The notes: a model not told the origin generated them from the letters alone. Shown: positions 13,671 to 21,417, counted from the first letter of the stretch. The stretch: 24,937 nt of DNA from Candidatus Pacearchaeota archaeon (GCA_002686195.1 NZAS01000003.1:1-24937); one strand, 5' to 3'. Program-made: numbers and translations.

Positions 13671-14068
13671 AACCAATAACAGCCAAAGCCACAAGAGCAT
13701 TGAATATAGGCTCATTAGTAACAGCCGCAGACAATAGTGGAGCGAGAATCGTAAAAATAGTTAGCGTTAAGCATGGTAAATCCCGAAAAGGCCGTCAACA
13801 ATATGCAAAAATCGCAGATTGGGTAAAAGTTTCAGTCCGTGCCGGCAAACCAGATATGAAAGGCAAAGTATTCGACGCTGTCGTAATAAGACAAAAACGT
13901 TCTTACAAAAGATTAACAGGAGAACGTATTACCTTCGAAGACAATGCAGTTGCCTTATTAAAAGACGACAAAGGAAACCCACAAGGAACTCAAATCAAAG
14001 GCCCAGTTGCCAGAGAAATCCACGAGCGCTGGCCTCAAGTATCTAAAATCGCACAATTCGTACTATGA
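13667..14068 (+). CDS. rpl14: Ribosomal protein uL14
   Basis: This beta-barrel protein sits on the large-subunit interface. The start is placed at 13667, giving 133 aa. It forms an ATGA overlap with uS17 and makes the protein begin MKPITAKATRALNIGS, as archaeal uL14 does. The frame is open further left but only through uS17. Conserved blocks are TAADNSGARIVKIVSV, ADWVKVSVRAGKPDMKGKVFDAVVIRQ and FEDNAVALLKDDKGNPQGTQIKGPVAREI. Confidence 0.97.
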   Translation: MKPITAKATRALNIGSLVTAADNSGARIVKIVSVKHGKSRKGRQQYAKIADWVKVSVRAGKPDMKGKVFDAVVIRQKRSYKRLTGERITFEDNAVALLKDDKGNPQGTQIKGPVAREIHERWPQVSKIAQFVL

Positions 14069-14553
14069 AATCCAAATACTCAACTTCATGGAAAGCAAGT
14101 AAACAGCCAAGAAAACAAAGAAAATACAAAGCCAACGCCCCATTACACACAAGGCATAAATTTTTAAACGCAAACTTGTCAAAGACATTAAGAAAAAAGT
14201 ATGGCAAGAGAGCTCTTCCTCTCAGGAAAGGGGATGAGGTGCTTGTTATGCGCGGCTCTTTCAAAAAGAAAAAGGCAAAAATCGTTTCTGTTGATTTGCG
14301 AAGAACTCGTGTTACCCTTGAAAACATTCAAAGAACAAAGAAAGACGGAACAAAAGTGTCAGTACCTTTTTCACCATCTTCTCTTCAAATTCAAACTTTA
14401 ACTGAAGAAGACAGAAAACGTTTTAAGAATCTCGCTCACCGTAGCGAGTCCTCGAGCAAGAGTGAGTCGAGATTGAAACAAACAGAAGCCCCAAGTAAAA
14501 CTCCTCCAACAAAAACTGCGGATTTACCAGATAATAAAAAGGAGAAAAAATAA
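14065..14553 (+). CDS. rpl24: Ribosomal protein uL24 with two repeat-derived segments in its C-terminal tail
   Basis: uL24 is an assembly initiator for the large subunit. The core (about 1-115) includes the archaeal N-terminus (PRKQRKYKANAPLHTRHKF) and a KOW motif at about 53-76 (RKGDEVLVMRGSFKKKKAKI). The 162-aa length exceeds the usual 120 or so because of a tail from residue 121. Residues about 122-136 are encoded by the palindromic element also found in uL22. Residues 151-157 (TADLPDN) are encoded by the 24-nt repeat also present at 490-513. ATGA start overlap; TAA-a-ATG to eS4. Confidence 0.95.
   Translation: MKSKYSTSWKASKQPRKQRKYKANAPLHTRHKFLNANLSKTLRKKYGKRALPLRKGDEVLVMRGSFKKKKAKIVSVDLRRTRVTLENIQRTKKDGTKVSVPFSPSSLQIQTLTEEDRKRFKNLAHRSESSSKSESRLKQTEAPSKTPPTKTADLPDNKKEKK
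14428..14474 (+). repeat. Palindromic element inside the uL24 coding tail
   Basis: AATCTCGCTCAC (14428-14439) pairs with GTGAGTCGAGATT (14462-14474), giving 12 bp with one bulged T. The inner sequence can extend the hairpin (CGAG with CTCG). Both outer blocks match the uL22 copy almost base for base, but the first block is read one frame apart in the two genes (LAHR here, SRSP there). The second block is read in the same frame (SKSESR). Confidence 0.75.
14514..14537 (+). repeat. 24-nt exact dispersed repeat, copy 2
   Basis: Identical to 490-513 over 24 bases, with different bases on both sides. It lies 39 nt downstream of the palindromic element, so the uL24 tail carries two unrelated repeats. 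It encodes TADLPDN, as in copy 1. Confidence 0.85.
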
Positions 14554-14554
14554 A

Positions 14555-15181
14555 ATGCACATCAAAAGACAAGTAGTAACAAAGAAAATTCCAATAACAA
14601 GAAAAGGATCAAAATATGTAGCTCTGTCTTCCTCACATAAATCAGACTCTGTCCCATTAGTCATTGCAATCAGAGACATGTTGAAACTTGCCAAGACAGC
14701 CAAAGAAGTTCAAAAAATGATTAATCAAAAATTATTAAAAATCAACGGCAAACCAGCAACAGATCTAAAACAAAGCATAAAATTATTCAACACTTTCGAA
14801 GCCGATAAATCTTATATTCTCACATTGCTTCCAACAAAAAGATTCTCCTTCCAACCTTCAGAAAGCTCTGACAGGCTCTGCAAGGTCATCAATAAAAAAT
14901 CTTTAAAGAAAAATCAAACCCAACTAAACCTACATGATGGTTCCAACCTCGTATCTTCCGACGCTAAAATTAAGGTAGGAGATTCAGTAACTCTAGATTC
15001 CCAAAACAAAGTAAAATCTCATATTGCATTAGAAAAAGGCAAATCTGTCTTTGTCTTCTCAGGAAAGCACGCAGGCCTTGAAGGACAAATTCAAGAAATT
15101 GAAAACAAAAAACTAAAAATTAAATTCAAAGACGAGGAGGCCCCCGCCGAAATAGACCAAAGCCACGTTATAGCAAAATGA
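14555..15181 (+). CDS. rps4e: Ribosomal protein eS4
   Basis: This archaeal/eukaryotic-specific small-subunit protein is 208 aa, a little short of the usual 230-245. The start MHIKRQVVTKKIPITRKGSKYVA is typical. An S4-like RNA-binding region covers about 37-85 (VPLVIAIRDMLKLAKTAKEVQKMI), a central domain follows, and a KOW motif is near 158-185 (GKSVFVFSGKHAGLEGQIQEI). TAA-a-ATG junction with uL24; ATGA overlap with uL5. Confidence 0.94.
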   Translation: MHIKRQVVTKKIPITRKGSKYVALSSSHKSDSVPLVIAIRDMLKLAKTAKEVQKMINQKLLKINGKPATDLKQSIKLFNTFEADKSYILTLLPTKRFSFQPSESSDRLCKVINKKSLKKNQTQLNLHDGSNLVSSDAKIKVGDSVTLDSQNKVKSHIALEKGKSVFVFSGKHAGLEGQIQEIENKKLKIKFKDEEAPAEIDQSHVIAK

Positions 15182-15705
15182 ACCAAGAAACAAAACAAAA
15201 ACAATCAGAAAATAGTATGAGAAAAATAAAAATAGAAAAAGTCCTACTTAGCGCAGGTTCTGTTTCCGAAGACTTGCAAAAAGCAAAGAAACTTTTAGAA
15301 TTAATCTCAGGAAAAAAAGCACAACTAATCTCTTCAACAAAAAGAATCCCAGATTTCAACGTCCGTCCAGGCCTTGAAGTAGGAACTCGAGTGACTTTAA
15401 GAGGACCTAAAGCTCTAGAAGTCTTAAAACAACTTCTCGGCGGAGTCGGCAACACATTATACGAAGACCAAGTTTCAGAAAACCACTTTTCATTTGGTAT
15501 AAAAGAATATATTGAAATTCCAGGAATAGAATACCAAAGAGAACTAGGAATTCGAGGCTTCAACATAACAGTTGTCTTTGCACGCCCAGGCATCCGAGTA
15601 AAAAGAAAGAAAATCAAAACCGGCAAATTCCCAAAAAAACAACACATCTCACAAGAAGAAATTTTAAAATACATGGAGGAAAACTTTCAAACAAGTTTTA
15701 TTTAA
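15178..15705 (+). CDS. rpl5: Ribosomal protein uL5
   Basis: uL5 binds 5S rRNA in the central protuberance. The 175-aa protein shows the core blocks RIPDFNVRPGLEVGTRVTLRG, SFGIKEYIEIPGIEY and LGIRGFNITVVFARPGIRVK. The start at 15178 gives an ATGA overlap with eS4. An alternative start at Met14 (15217, MRKIKIEKVLLSAG) matches where most archaeal homologues begin, so the first 13 residues could be an extension or untranslated. Confidence 0.96.
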   Translation: MNQETKQKQSENSMRKIKIEKVLLSAGSVSEDLQKAKKLLELISGKKAQLISSTKRIPDFNVRPGLEVGTRVTLRGPKALEVLKQLLGGVGNTLYEDQVSENHFSFGIKEYIEIPGIEYQRELGIRGFNITVVFARPGIRVKRKKIKTGKFPKKQHISQEEILKYMEENFQTSFI

Positions 15706-15706
15706 A

Positions 15707-15937
15707 ATGACAGCATCAGATTGGAACAAAATACTCAGACAACTAAGAAACAAACCAGCAGTTATGCAAAAATTCCTAAAACATAACAAACCAAAAGACC
15801 GTACAACTGGAATCGCTAGAAAGAAATGCGAGCGTTGCGGTCGTTTCGGAGCTCACATGAAACAATATAATCTAAACCTATGCCGACAGTGCTTCAGAGA
15901 AATCGCTGAAGAAATCGGCTTCAAAAAACACAGTTAA
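15707..15937 (+). CDS. rps14: Ribosomal protein uS14, zinc-binding form
   Basis: This protein of the small-subunit head binds one zinc through Cys41/Cys44 and Cys59/Cys62 (CERCG and CRQC), so it is the zinc-plus form. At 76 aa it is longer than the 50-56 usual in archaea, owing to about 25 extra N-terminal residues (SDWNKILRQLRNKPAVMQKFL). Met20 is a possible internal start. TAA-a-ATG on both sides. Confidence 0.95.
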   Translation: MTASDWNKILRQLRNKPAVMQKFLKHNKPKDRTTGIARKKCERCGRFGAHMKQYNLNLCRQCFREIAEEIGFKKHS

Positions 15938-15938
15938 A

Positions 15939-16313
15939 ATGTCCCAAGATATAGTAGCAGACGCACTAAATCAAATGATGAACGCCAAGAGAAGAGGCAA
16001 ACCTACTTTGGAAGTCAAAAGACATTCTAAATTCCTATTATCAATTCTAGCAATCGCAAAACTAAAAGGCCACGTAAAATCCTTCAAGGCTAATGACAAA
16101 ACCCTTGAAATAGAACTCGACAAGTTAAACGGCTGTAAATCAATCAAACCTCGTTTAGTAGTCTCAGTAAAAGACATAGACAAGTACGTAAAACGTTATC
16201 TTCCAGCTAAAAACATTGGAACCTTAATCATCTCCACATCACAAGGTCTTATGACACACCAAACAGCTCAAGAAAAAAACATAGGAGGTTTCTTGATAGC
16301 ATATATCTTCTAA
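15939..16313 (+). CDS. rps8: Ribosomal protein uS8
   Basis: uS8 binds the central domain of 16S rRNA. The 124-aa length is standard. It begins DIVADALNQMMNAKRRGKP, as the family does, and ends with the C-terminal block IGTLIISTSQGLMTHQTAQEKNIGGFLIAYIF, whose ISTSQG loop and GG turn are hallmarks. TAA-a-ATG junctions on both sides. Confidence 0.97.
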   Translation: MSQDIVADALNQMMNAKRRGKPTLEVKRHSKFLLSILAIAKLKGHVKSFKANDKTLEIELDKLNGCKSIKPRLVVSVKDIDKYVKRYLPAKNIGTLIISTSQGLMTHQTAQEKNIGGFLIAYIF

Positions 16314-16314
16314 A

Positions 16315-16857
16315 ATGAGATCCAAAATCCAAGAATCAATAGAAATCCCTGAAGGCATTGAATGTACTTTTTCAGATAGAGCAATAAAATGTAAATCATC
16401 AGACTTAGAAATATCTAGATCTGTAACAACTCCAACAATCCAAGTAAAAATAGAAAAAAACCAACTAACCCTATTTGTCCTCAAAGGAAACAAGAAAGAA
16501 TACAAAATCATAAAGACTCTTATTTCTCACTTGAAGAACACATTCTCAGGACTTAAAGAAAAATTCGTCTACGAATTAGAATCAGCAAACGTCCACTTCC
16601 CTATGACTCTCAAAGTAGAACCTGGATTATTAATCATAAATAATTTCTTAGGAGAAAAAGTTCCAAGAACTGCAAAAATTCTTCCAAATGTCGAAGTCAA
16701 AGTAGAAGGTCAAACCATAATAGTCTCTTCAAATGATAGAGAAGCAGCAGGGCAAACAGCCGGGAACTTTGAGAAAGCAACCAAAGTCCATAATAGAGAC
16801 AGAAGAGTCTACCAAGACGGAATTTACATAACTAAAAAGGCAGGAAAGGAGATTTAA
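16315..16857 (+). CDS. rpl6: Ribosomal protein uL6
   Basis: uL6 lies near the GTPase-associated centre. The 180-aa protein has the two tandem uL6 folds: the first about 1-80 (IPEGIECTFSDRAIKCKSSD), the second about 85-175 with the conserved NNFLGEKVPRTAKILPNVEVKV and the C-terminal RDRRVYQDGIYITKK. Its stop is followed directly by the eL32 ATG. Confidence 0.96.
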   Translation: MRSKIQESIEIPEGIECTFSDRAIKCKSSDLEISRSVTTPTIQVKIEKNQLTLFVLKGNKKEYKIIKTLISHLKNTFSGLKEKFVYELESANVHFPMTLKVEPGLLIINNFLGEKVPRTAKILPNVEVKVEGQTIIVSSNDREAAGQTAGNFEKATKVHNRDRRVYQDGIYITKKAGKEI

Positions 16858-17196
16858 ATGGGAAGAAAATTTGTAAGACAAGAAACCAATAGGCATATTA
16901 AATTAGGGAAGAAAAGCAAAAGCAAGCAATCCTGGCGCAAACCAAAAGGAAGAGATAGCAAAATCAGATTAAACAGAAAGTCATATCCTGCAAAAGTAAA
17001 AATCGGCTACCAAACAGCAAGAAAAGAACAAAAAGAAATCAAAGTAATCAGAAATCTCAAAGATCTCGTTCCTTTAGAAAAAAACCAGCAAGCTTTATTA
17101 TCAGCAACTCTCGGGGCAAAGAAAAAACTAGACGTAATAAAGAAAGCTCAATCTCTTGGTATCAAATTACTAAACCTCAAAGGAGAAAAAAAGTGA
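16858..17196 (+). CDS. rpl32e: Ribosomal protein eL32
   Basis: This archaeal/eukaryotic large-subunit protein shows the signature FVRQETNRHIKLGKKSKSKQSWRKPKGRDSKIRL at about 5-38. The 112-aa chain is at the short end for the family, essentially only the conserved core, with no N-terminal extension. No spacer separates it from uL6. Its stop overlaps the GTG start of eL19. Confidence 0.94.
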   Translation: MGRKFVRQETNRHIKLGKKSKSKQSWRKPKGRDSKIRLNRKSYPAKVKIGYQTARKEQKEIKVIRNLKDLVPLEKNQQALLSATLGAKKKLDVIKKAQSLGIKLLNLKGEKK

Positions 17197-17612
17197 AACT
17201 AGAAAATAAAAAGAATCTCGCAGCAAGAGTCCTAAACGTAGGAAAGTCTAGAATCGTTTTCAACACATCTAGCCTAGCCCAAATCAAAGAAGCAATAACA
17301 AAGCAAGACATAAAAGACCTAGTTCAGGACAAATTAATTATAATTAAGCCAATCAAAGGAACTCTAAAAAAGAAAAAGAGAAAAACAAGAAGGCGTCAAG
17401 GTAGTATAAGGAAAAAACCTTCAACAAGAAAACAAGATTATGTAATATTAACAAGAAAACTCAGAGCGCATCTTTTAGTTCTAAAAAGCAGATCTAAGAT
17501 TTCCCCAGAAAACTTTAATCTTCTAAGAAAAGAGATTAGAGCTAAATCATTCAGAAGCTTATCACATATGAAAGAAAGAATTTCAGCAATAAATAGTGAG
17601 GTCAACAAATGA
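17193..17612 (+). CDS. rpl19e: Ribosomal protein eL19 (GTG start)
   Basis: This long helical protein forms an intersubunit bridge. The 139-aa length is typical of archaea. NKKNLAARVLNVGKSRIVFN is the classic N-terminus, followed by the very basic linker KKKKRKTRRRQGSIRKK and a long C-terminal helix. The start codon is GTG, in a GTGA overlap with eL32; it is the only non-ATG start assigned in this window. ATGA overlap with uL18. Confidence 0.96.
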   Translation: MKLENKKNLAARVLNVGKSRIVFNTSSLAQIKEAITKQDIKDLVQDKLIIIKPIKGTLKKKKRKTRRRQGSIRKKPSTRKQDYVILTRKLRAHLLVLKSRSKISPENFNLLRKEIRAKSFRSLSHMKERISAINSEVNK

Positions 17613-18079
17613 AAATTCCAAAAAGACGTAGACTAGAAAGAAAAACAGATTACAAACTCCGTCTGGCCCTGCTCAAATCTGGAAAGACTCGTCTTGTTCT
17701 CAGAAAAACAAACCGTTATTTAATCGCACAAATAGTTGAATCTGAAACAGCCCAAGACAAACCCCTATTGACTTTAAGTTCATCAGCTTTACTAAAGAAA
17801 GGATGGCCAAAAGACCTTTCAGGATCCTTAAAATCCCTCCCAGCAGCATATCTCCTCGGAGCACTAATTGCAAAATCAACAGATGAAAAAGGATCTTTGG
17901 TTTTAGATTTAGGAATGCACCGTAATGTTCATAAATCAAGACTTTATGCATTAGTTAAAGGCGCCCAAGACTCCGGATTAAAAATCCAGTGCGATCCAGA
18001 AGTTTTACCTAAAATAGAAGAAATAAACAAAAATGAAAAAACCAAGGCAATATTCGAAAAAATGAAAGGAGAAACATAA
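17609..18079 (+). CDS. rpl18: Ribosomal protein uL18
   Basis: uL18 binds 5S rRNA together with uL5. The 156-aa protein is shorter than many archaeal versions. Conserved parts are RRLERKTDYKLRLALLKSGKTRLVLRKTNRYLIAQIVE at about 6-43, then the core with LDLGMHRNVHKSRLYALVKGAQDSGL at about 100-125. ATGA start overlap with eL19; TAA-a-ATG to uS5. Confidence 0.95.
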   Translation: MKIPKRRRLERKTDYKLRLALLKSGKTRLVLRKTNRYLIAQIVESETAQDKPLLTLSSSALLKKGWPKDLSGSLKSLPAAYLLGALIAKSTDEKGSLVLDLGMHRNVHKSRLYALVKGAQDSGLKIQCDPEVLPKIEEINKNEKTKAIFEKMKGET

Positions 18080-18080
18080 A

Positions 18081-18881
18081 ATGGCAGAAAAAGAATCACC
18101 CAACGCACCTAAAACAATTGTTGAAGCTGTTCCAGAAGAAGTAGCTAACTTAGAAAAAGACCCTAAAGTAAAAGAGCAACTAGAAGAAATAGCAAGAGTA
18201 TCAGAAACAAGACAAGAAAGAGAACAAAGAGAGTATCAAGAAGCCCTTGTTTCATGGGTTCCAAAAACAGCCTTAGGAAAAGCAGTTAAAGCAAAGAAAG
18301 AAACAGACTTAGACAATATTTTGGAAAACGGAAAAAAGATTTTGGAGCCAGAAATCGTTGATTTATTAATAAAACTAGAATCTGACTTATTATTAATTGG
18401 ACAAGCAAAAGGAAAATTCGGTGGAGGAAAACGTAGGGCTTGGAGACAAACTCAAAAGAAAACACAAGAAGGAAACATTTTGACTTTCAGTTCAATGGCA
18501 GTTGTCGGAGACAAAAACGGCCATGTAGGAATCGGCTATGGAAAAGCAAAAGAAACTCTTCCCGCCAGAGAAAAGGCACTCAGAAACGCAAAGCTCAACA
18601 TAATAAAAGTAAACCTTGGCTTTGAATCTCCAGAATCTGAATCTGAAAAGTCTGTTCCTCATACAATACCTTTCAAAGTCCAAGGAAAAGAAGGAAGCGT
18701 TACAATTACACTATTACCTGCTCCGAGAGGAACTGGCCTAGTAGTTGCAGACCAAGTCAAAAAGATCTTAACATTAGCAGGAATAAAAGATGCTTATGGA
18801 ATAACAAGGGGAAAAACAAGAACAACTTTCAATTTGGCAAAAGCCTGCATTAATGCTCTAAATAAAACCTACCTAATTTAA
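18081..18881 (+). CDS. rps5: Ribosomal protein uS5
   Basis: uS5 helps form the mRNA entry site and affects decoding accuracy. The conserved part (about 90-266) has the double-stranded-RNA-binding fold with SSMAVVGDKNGHVGIGYGKA, and the C-terminal domain with LLPAPRGTGLVVADQVKKIL and GKTRTTFNLAKA. At 266 aa it is about 40-50 residues longer than common archaeal homologues because of an acidic, Glu-rich N-terminal extension (about 1-50). TAA-a-ATG on both sides. Confidence 0.96.
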   Translation: MAEKESPNAPKTIVEAVPEEVANLEKDPKVKEQLEEIARVSETRQEREQREYQEALVSWVPKTALGKAVKAKKETDLDNILENGKKILEPEIVDLLIKLESDLLLIGQAKGKFGGGKRRAWRQTQKKTQEGNILTFSSMAVVGDKNGHVGIGYGKAKETLPAREKALRNAKLNIIKVNLGFESPESESEKSVPHTIPFKVQGKEGSVTITLLPAPRGTGLVVADQVKKILTLAGIKDAYGITRGKTRTTFNLAKACINALNKTYLI

Positions 18882-18882
18882 A

Positions 18883-19305
18883 ATGTTAATCGCAATAAGA
18901 ATTTCAGGACTTGTAAAGCTCCCTCAAAAAGTAGAGCAAACTCTCTCTCGCTTAAGACTCAGAAGAAAATATGCAGCAGTTCTTCTCAAGCCAACTGAAG
19001 AAAACTCAAAAATCCTCAAAAAAATAAGGAACTATATTGCATACGGTGTAATAGACAAGAAGACCCTTACAGATTTAATTAAGAAGCGTGGCATTCCATT
19101 AGATAAAGAAAAAAAAGTTGATCCAGAATCTGTTGTCTCCCAATTAGAAAAGAAATCTCCAAGTGAATTAAGCATCAAGCCTTTCTTCAGACTTCATCCT
19201 CCACGAGGAGGAATTGACTCCAAAAAACATTTCCCTGTTACTGCAAAAGCAGTTCTTGGAGACAATAAAGAAAAAATAAATGACCTCGTCAGGAGAATGC
19301 TATAA
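18883..19305 (+). CDS. rpl30: Ribosomal protein uL30
   Basis: uL30 is a large-subunit protein in an archaeal long form of 140 aa. The N-terminal core (LIAIRISGLVKLPQKVEQTLSRLRLRRKYAAVLL) is the family ferredoxin-like motif. The C-terminal extension contains FFRLHPPRGGIDSKK, conserved in archaeal and eukaryotic uL30. Its stop shares a base with the next ATG (TAATG), which belongs to a small zinc protein rather than the expected uL15. Confidence 0.95.
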   Translation: MLIAIRISGLVKLPQKVEQTLSRLRLRRKYAAVLLKPTEENSKILKKIRNYIAYGVIDKKTLTDLIKKRGIPLDKEKKVDPESVVSQLEKKSPSELSIKPFFRLHPPRGGIDSKKHFPVTAKAVLGDNKEKINDLVRRML

Positions 19306-19502
19306 TGCCTTCTGAAAAAGAAGAATCAAATGCTTGGGAATGCAAATGCGGCCATCTCGAATACTCAGAAATGCCTCCAGAGGATTGCCAATCTTGTTTA
19401 AGAATAAATTCATTCAAACTCTGTCCTGCATCAGAACTAGAAGAAAAGCAAGAAGAAATGCTCATGGCTGAATTACCTAAATCAGAGGATGAAGATGAAT
19501 AA
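19305..19502 (+). CDS. Rubredoxin-like zinc-ribbon protein within the ribosomal operon
   Basis: This 65-aa protein carries a rubredoxin/rubrerythrin-tail-like metal site: WECKCGHLEYSEMPPEDCQSC, with Cys13, Cys15, Cys28 and Cys31 as likely ligands. The first knuckle is C-x-C-G rather than C-x-x-C-G. An extra Cys40 (CP) follows. The C-terminal 20 residues are strongly acidic. It lies where uL30 is normally followed directly by uL15 and is firmly within the operon: TAATG junction with uL30, and its last codons overlap the uL15 start. The function is unknown; a ribosome-associated zinc or iron protein is conceivable. Confidence 0.85.
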   Translation: MPSEKEESNAWECKCGHLEYSEMPPEDCQSCLRINSFKLCPASELEEKQEEMLMAELPKSEDEDE

Positions 19503-19953
19503 GAGAAAAAAATCAACAAGACATCACGGATCCCACACACACGGTCGTGGCTTCAAAAAGAAAGCTCGTGGTTCTGGCCATCGTGGAGGAATCGGCATGG
19601 CTGGATCAGGCAAAAGAGCAGACCACAAGAAAACCCTTGTTCTAAAAGAGCATGGAAACAAATATTTCGGAAAAACAATAAGAGTAGCCCGTCGGATTTC
19701 TAAGAAATTAAAGGCAATTAACCTCTCCCAGATTTCAGAAAAATACAAAGACAAAAAAGAAATTAATTTATCAAATTACAAAATCCTCAGTCAAGGTGAA
19801 CTAACAATCAAAGCAAAAATAAAAGCATTTTCAGCCTCCAAGAAAGCCATTGAAAAAATCAAATCCTCTGGCTCTTCAATAGAACTAGAACTAGAAGCTC
19901 CTAAGCCCGAACCAAAAGAAGAAAAAAAGGAAGAGAAAAAATCTTCTCAATAA
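19495..19953 (+). CDS. rpl15: Ribosomal protein uL15
   Basis: This late-assembling large-subunit protein shows RKKSTRHHGSHTHGRGFKKKARGSGHRGGIGMAG at the N-terminus, the His/Gly-rich uL15/eL27a signature. Two ATGs compete, at 19489 and 19495. The second is chosen because GAGG (19485-19488) lies 6 nt before it, against directly adjacent for the first, and because the family begins close to this point. The chosen form is 152 aa. It overlaps the zinc-protein stop by 8 nt. The C-terminus is a disordered Pro/Glu/Lys tail. Confidence 0.95.
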   Translation: MNKRKKSTRHHGSHTHGRGFKKKARGSGHRGGIGMAGSGKRADHKKTLVLKEHGNKYFGKTIRVARRISKKLKAINLSQISEKYKDKKEINLSNYKILSQGELTIKAKIKAFSASKKAIEKIKSSGSSIELELEAPKPEPKEEKKEEKKSSQ

Positions 19954-19964
19954 CTTTTTAAACC
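19954..19964 (+). promoter_or_regulatory. TATA-like box before secY
   Basis: CTTTTTAAACC lies in the 30-nt gap after uL15, centred 25 nt before the SecY ATG. It fits an internal leaderless promoter; the T-run could alternatively be a weak terminator for the ribosomal operon. Confidence 0.45.
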
Positions 19965-19983
19965 TCCTTAATTTAAGAAAAAC

Positions 19984-21375
19984 ATGGCATTAGACCTAAG
20001 ATCAATTTTATACAATCTCCCTGAGGTTAAACGTCCCCTAGAAAAGCGTCTTAGCTTCAACTCCAAATTAAAATGGACTTTAATAATTCTAGGAGCTTTC
20101 TTCATATTAGCAAACATCTCCCTTTACGGCCTAGCAGCCAACTCATTAGAAAGATTCGAATTCATAGCTATAATCCTAGGAACTGACTTTGGTTCAATAA
20201 TCAGTCTAGGTATTGGGCCAATCGTTATGTCATCCATTATCTTGCAGCTATTAGTCGGCTCTGGCATCCTAAACATCGACACAAAATCCCCGGAAGGAAA
20301 AAGATATTTCCAAGGTCTCCAAAAAATAGGAGTTATCTTCTTCATCATCTTCGAAGCAATGGTCTATGTTTTAATGGGAGGACTACAAGCAGCCCCAGGT
20401 TTCACAGGAATTGTAATCTTTCAATTAATATTAGGAGGCTTCGCAATCCTATTCATGGATGAAGTCGTCCAAAAATATGGCTTCGGCTCAGGTGTCTCCT
20501 TATTCATTGTAGCAGGAGTCGCATGGCGTTTATTCACAGCCCTATTCCAGTTCATGGGAATACAAGGAGAAAACTGCCTTCTAAACTTTTCAAACACACC
20601 TTGCGCAGGTAATCTACTAATAATTATCCAGTCAATAATCAATGGAGCCCCAAGAGAAGCTTTATCTTCAATAATTGCCATTGCAGTAACTATAGTAATC
20701 TTCCTCGGAGTTGTCTGGGCACAATCACTTAAAATCGAAGTCCCTCTAACATATGAAAGGGTCCGTGGCTATTCAGTAAAATGGCCATTAGCATTCTTCT
20801 ACGCTTCAGTTATTCCAGTAATCTTAGTCTCAGCATTAATAGCAAACCTCCAACTCTTCGGTTCTCTTTTAGAGAGCTGGCTCGGCCATCCAACTTTCCT
20901 AGGAAGCTTTTCCGAAGGACAAGCAGTCTCTGGTGTAGCTTATTGGTTAGGCAGTTCCAATATTCCAGAACTATTAATCCGTGGAGGTTTAACAACAAGT
21001 CACATTTTCCAAGGCATCTCTCACTTGCTATTCTTCATGATATTCGCAGCCATCTTCTCAGTCTTTTGGGTAAAAACATCTGGAATGGACGAATCCAGCC
21101 AAGCAAAAAATATCTTATCATCAGGTCTCCAACTTCCTGGATTTAGAAAAGACCCAAGGGTTTTAGAATCAATCTTAAAGCGTTACATTCTGCCCCTAAC
21201 AATAATGGGCGGTCTAGCAATAGGTTTCCTTGCAGCAATCGCAGATTCTCTGGGAGCTCTAACTTCTGGAACAGCAATCCTTCTAGCTGTAATGATTATG
21301 TATCAGTTATATCAGTCAATTGCACAACAACACGCAGTTGACATGCACCCAGCTCTAAGAAAGATTATTGAGTAA
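19984..21375 (+). CDS. secY: Preprotein translocase subunit SecY
   Basis: SecY is the protein-conducting channel for export and membrane insertion. The 463-aa protein has about ten membrane helices. Conserved parts include the plug/TM2 region (GIGPIVMSSIILQLLVGSG), KYGFGSGVSLFI near TM5, the cytoplasmic loop YERVRGYSVKWPLAFFYASVIPVI before TM7, and the C-terminal YQSIAQQHAVDMHPALRKIIE. It follows uL15, as in nearly all archaea. It would handle the signal-peptide proteins encoded near the left edge of the window. Confidence 0.97.
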   Translation: MALDLRSILYNLPEVKRPLEKRLSFNSKLKWTLIILGAFFILANISLYGLAANSLERFEFIAIILGTDFGSIISLGIGPIVMSSIILQLLVGSGILNIDTKSPEGKRYFQGLQKIGVIFFIIFEAMVYVLMGGLQAAPGFTGIVIFQLILGGFAILFMDEVVQKYGFGSGVSLFIVAGVAWRLFTALFQFMGIQGENCLLNFSNTPCAGNLLIIIQSIINGAPREALSSIIAIAVTIVIFLGVVWAQSLKIEVPLTYERVRGYSVKWPLAFFYASVIPVILVSALIANLQLFGSLLESWLGHPTFLGSFSEGQAVSGVAYWLGSSNIPELLIRGGLTTSHIFQGISHLLFFMIFAAIFSVFWVKTSGMDESSQAKNILSSGLQLPGFRKDPRVLESILKRYILPLTIMGGLAIGFLAAIADSLGALTSGTAILLAVMIMYQLYQSIAQQHAVDMHPALRKIIE

Positions 21376-21385
21376 ATTTAAATAG
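21375..21385 (+). promoter_or_regulatory. TATA-like box before the DUF106 gene
   Basis: AATTTAAATAG overlaps the end of the secY stop codon and is centred 38 nt before the ATG at 21418, predicting a leader of about 13 nt. Co-transcription with secY is equally possible. Confidence 0.35.
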
Positions 21386-21417
21386 GTAATTTTCATATTA
21401 TCTCTGTTTTAAAAAAG

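Noticed and set aside
19954..19960. T-run after uL15 as the operon terminator
   Set aside because: The run is only five T and is part of a TATA-like box correctly spaced for SecY. Termination cannot be separated from promotion by sight.
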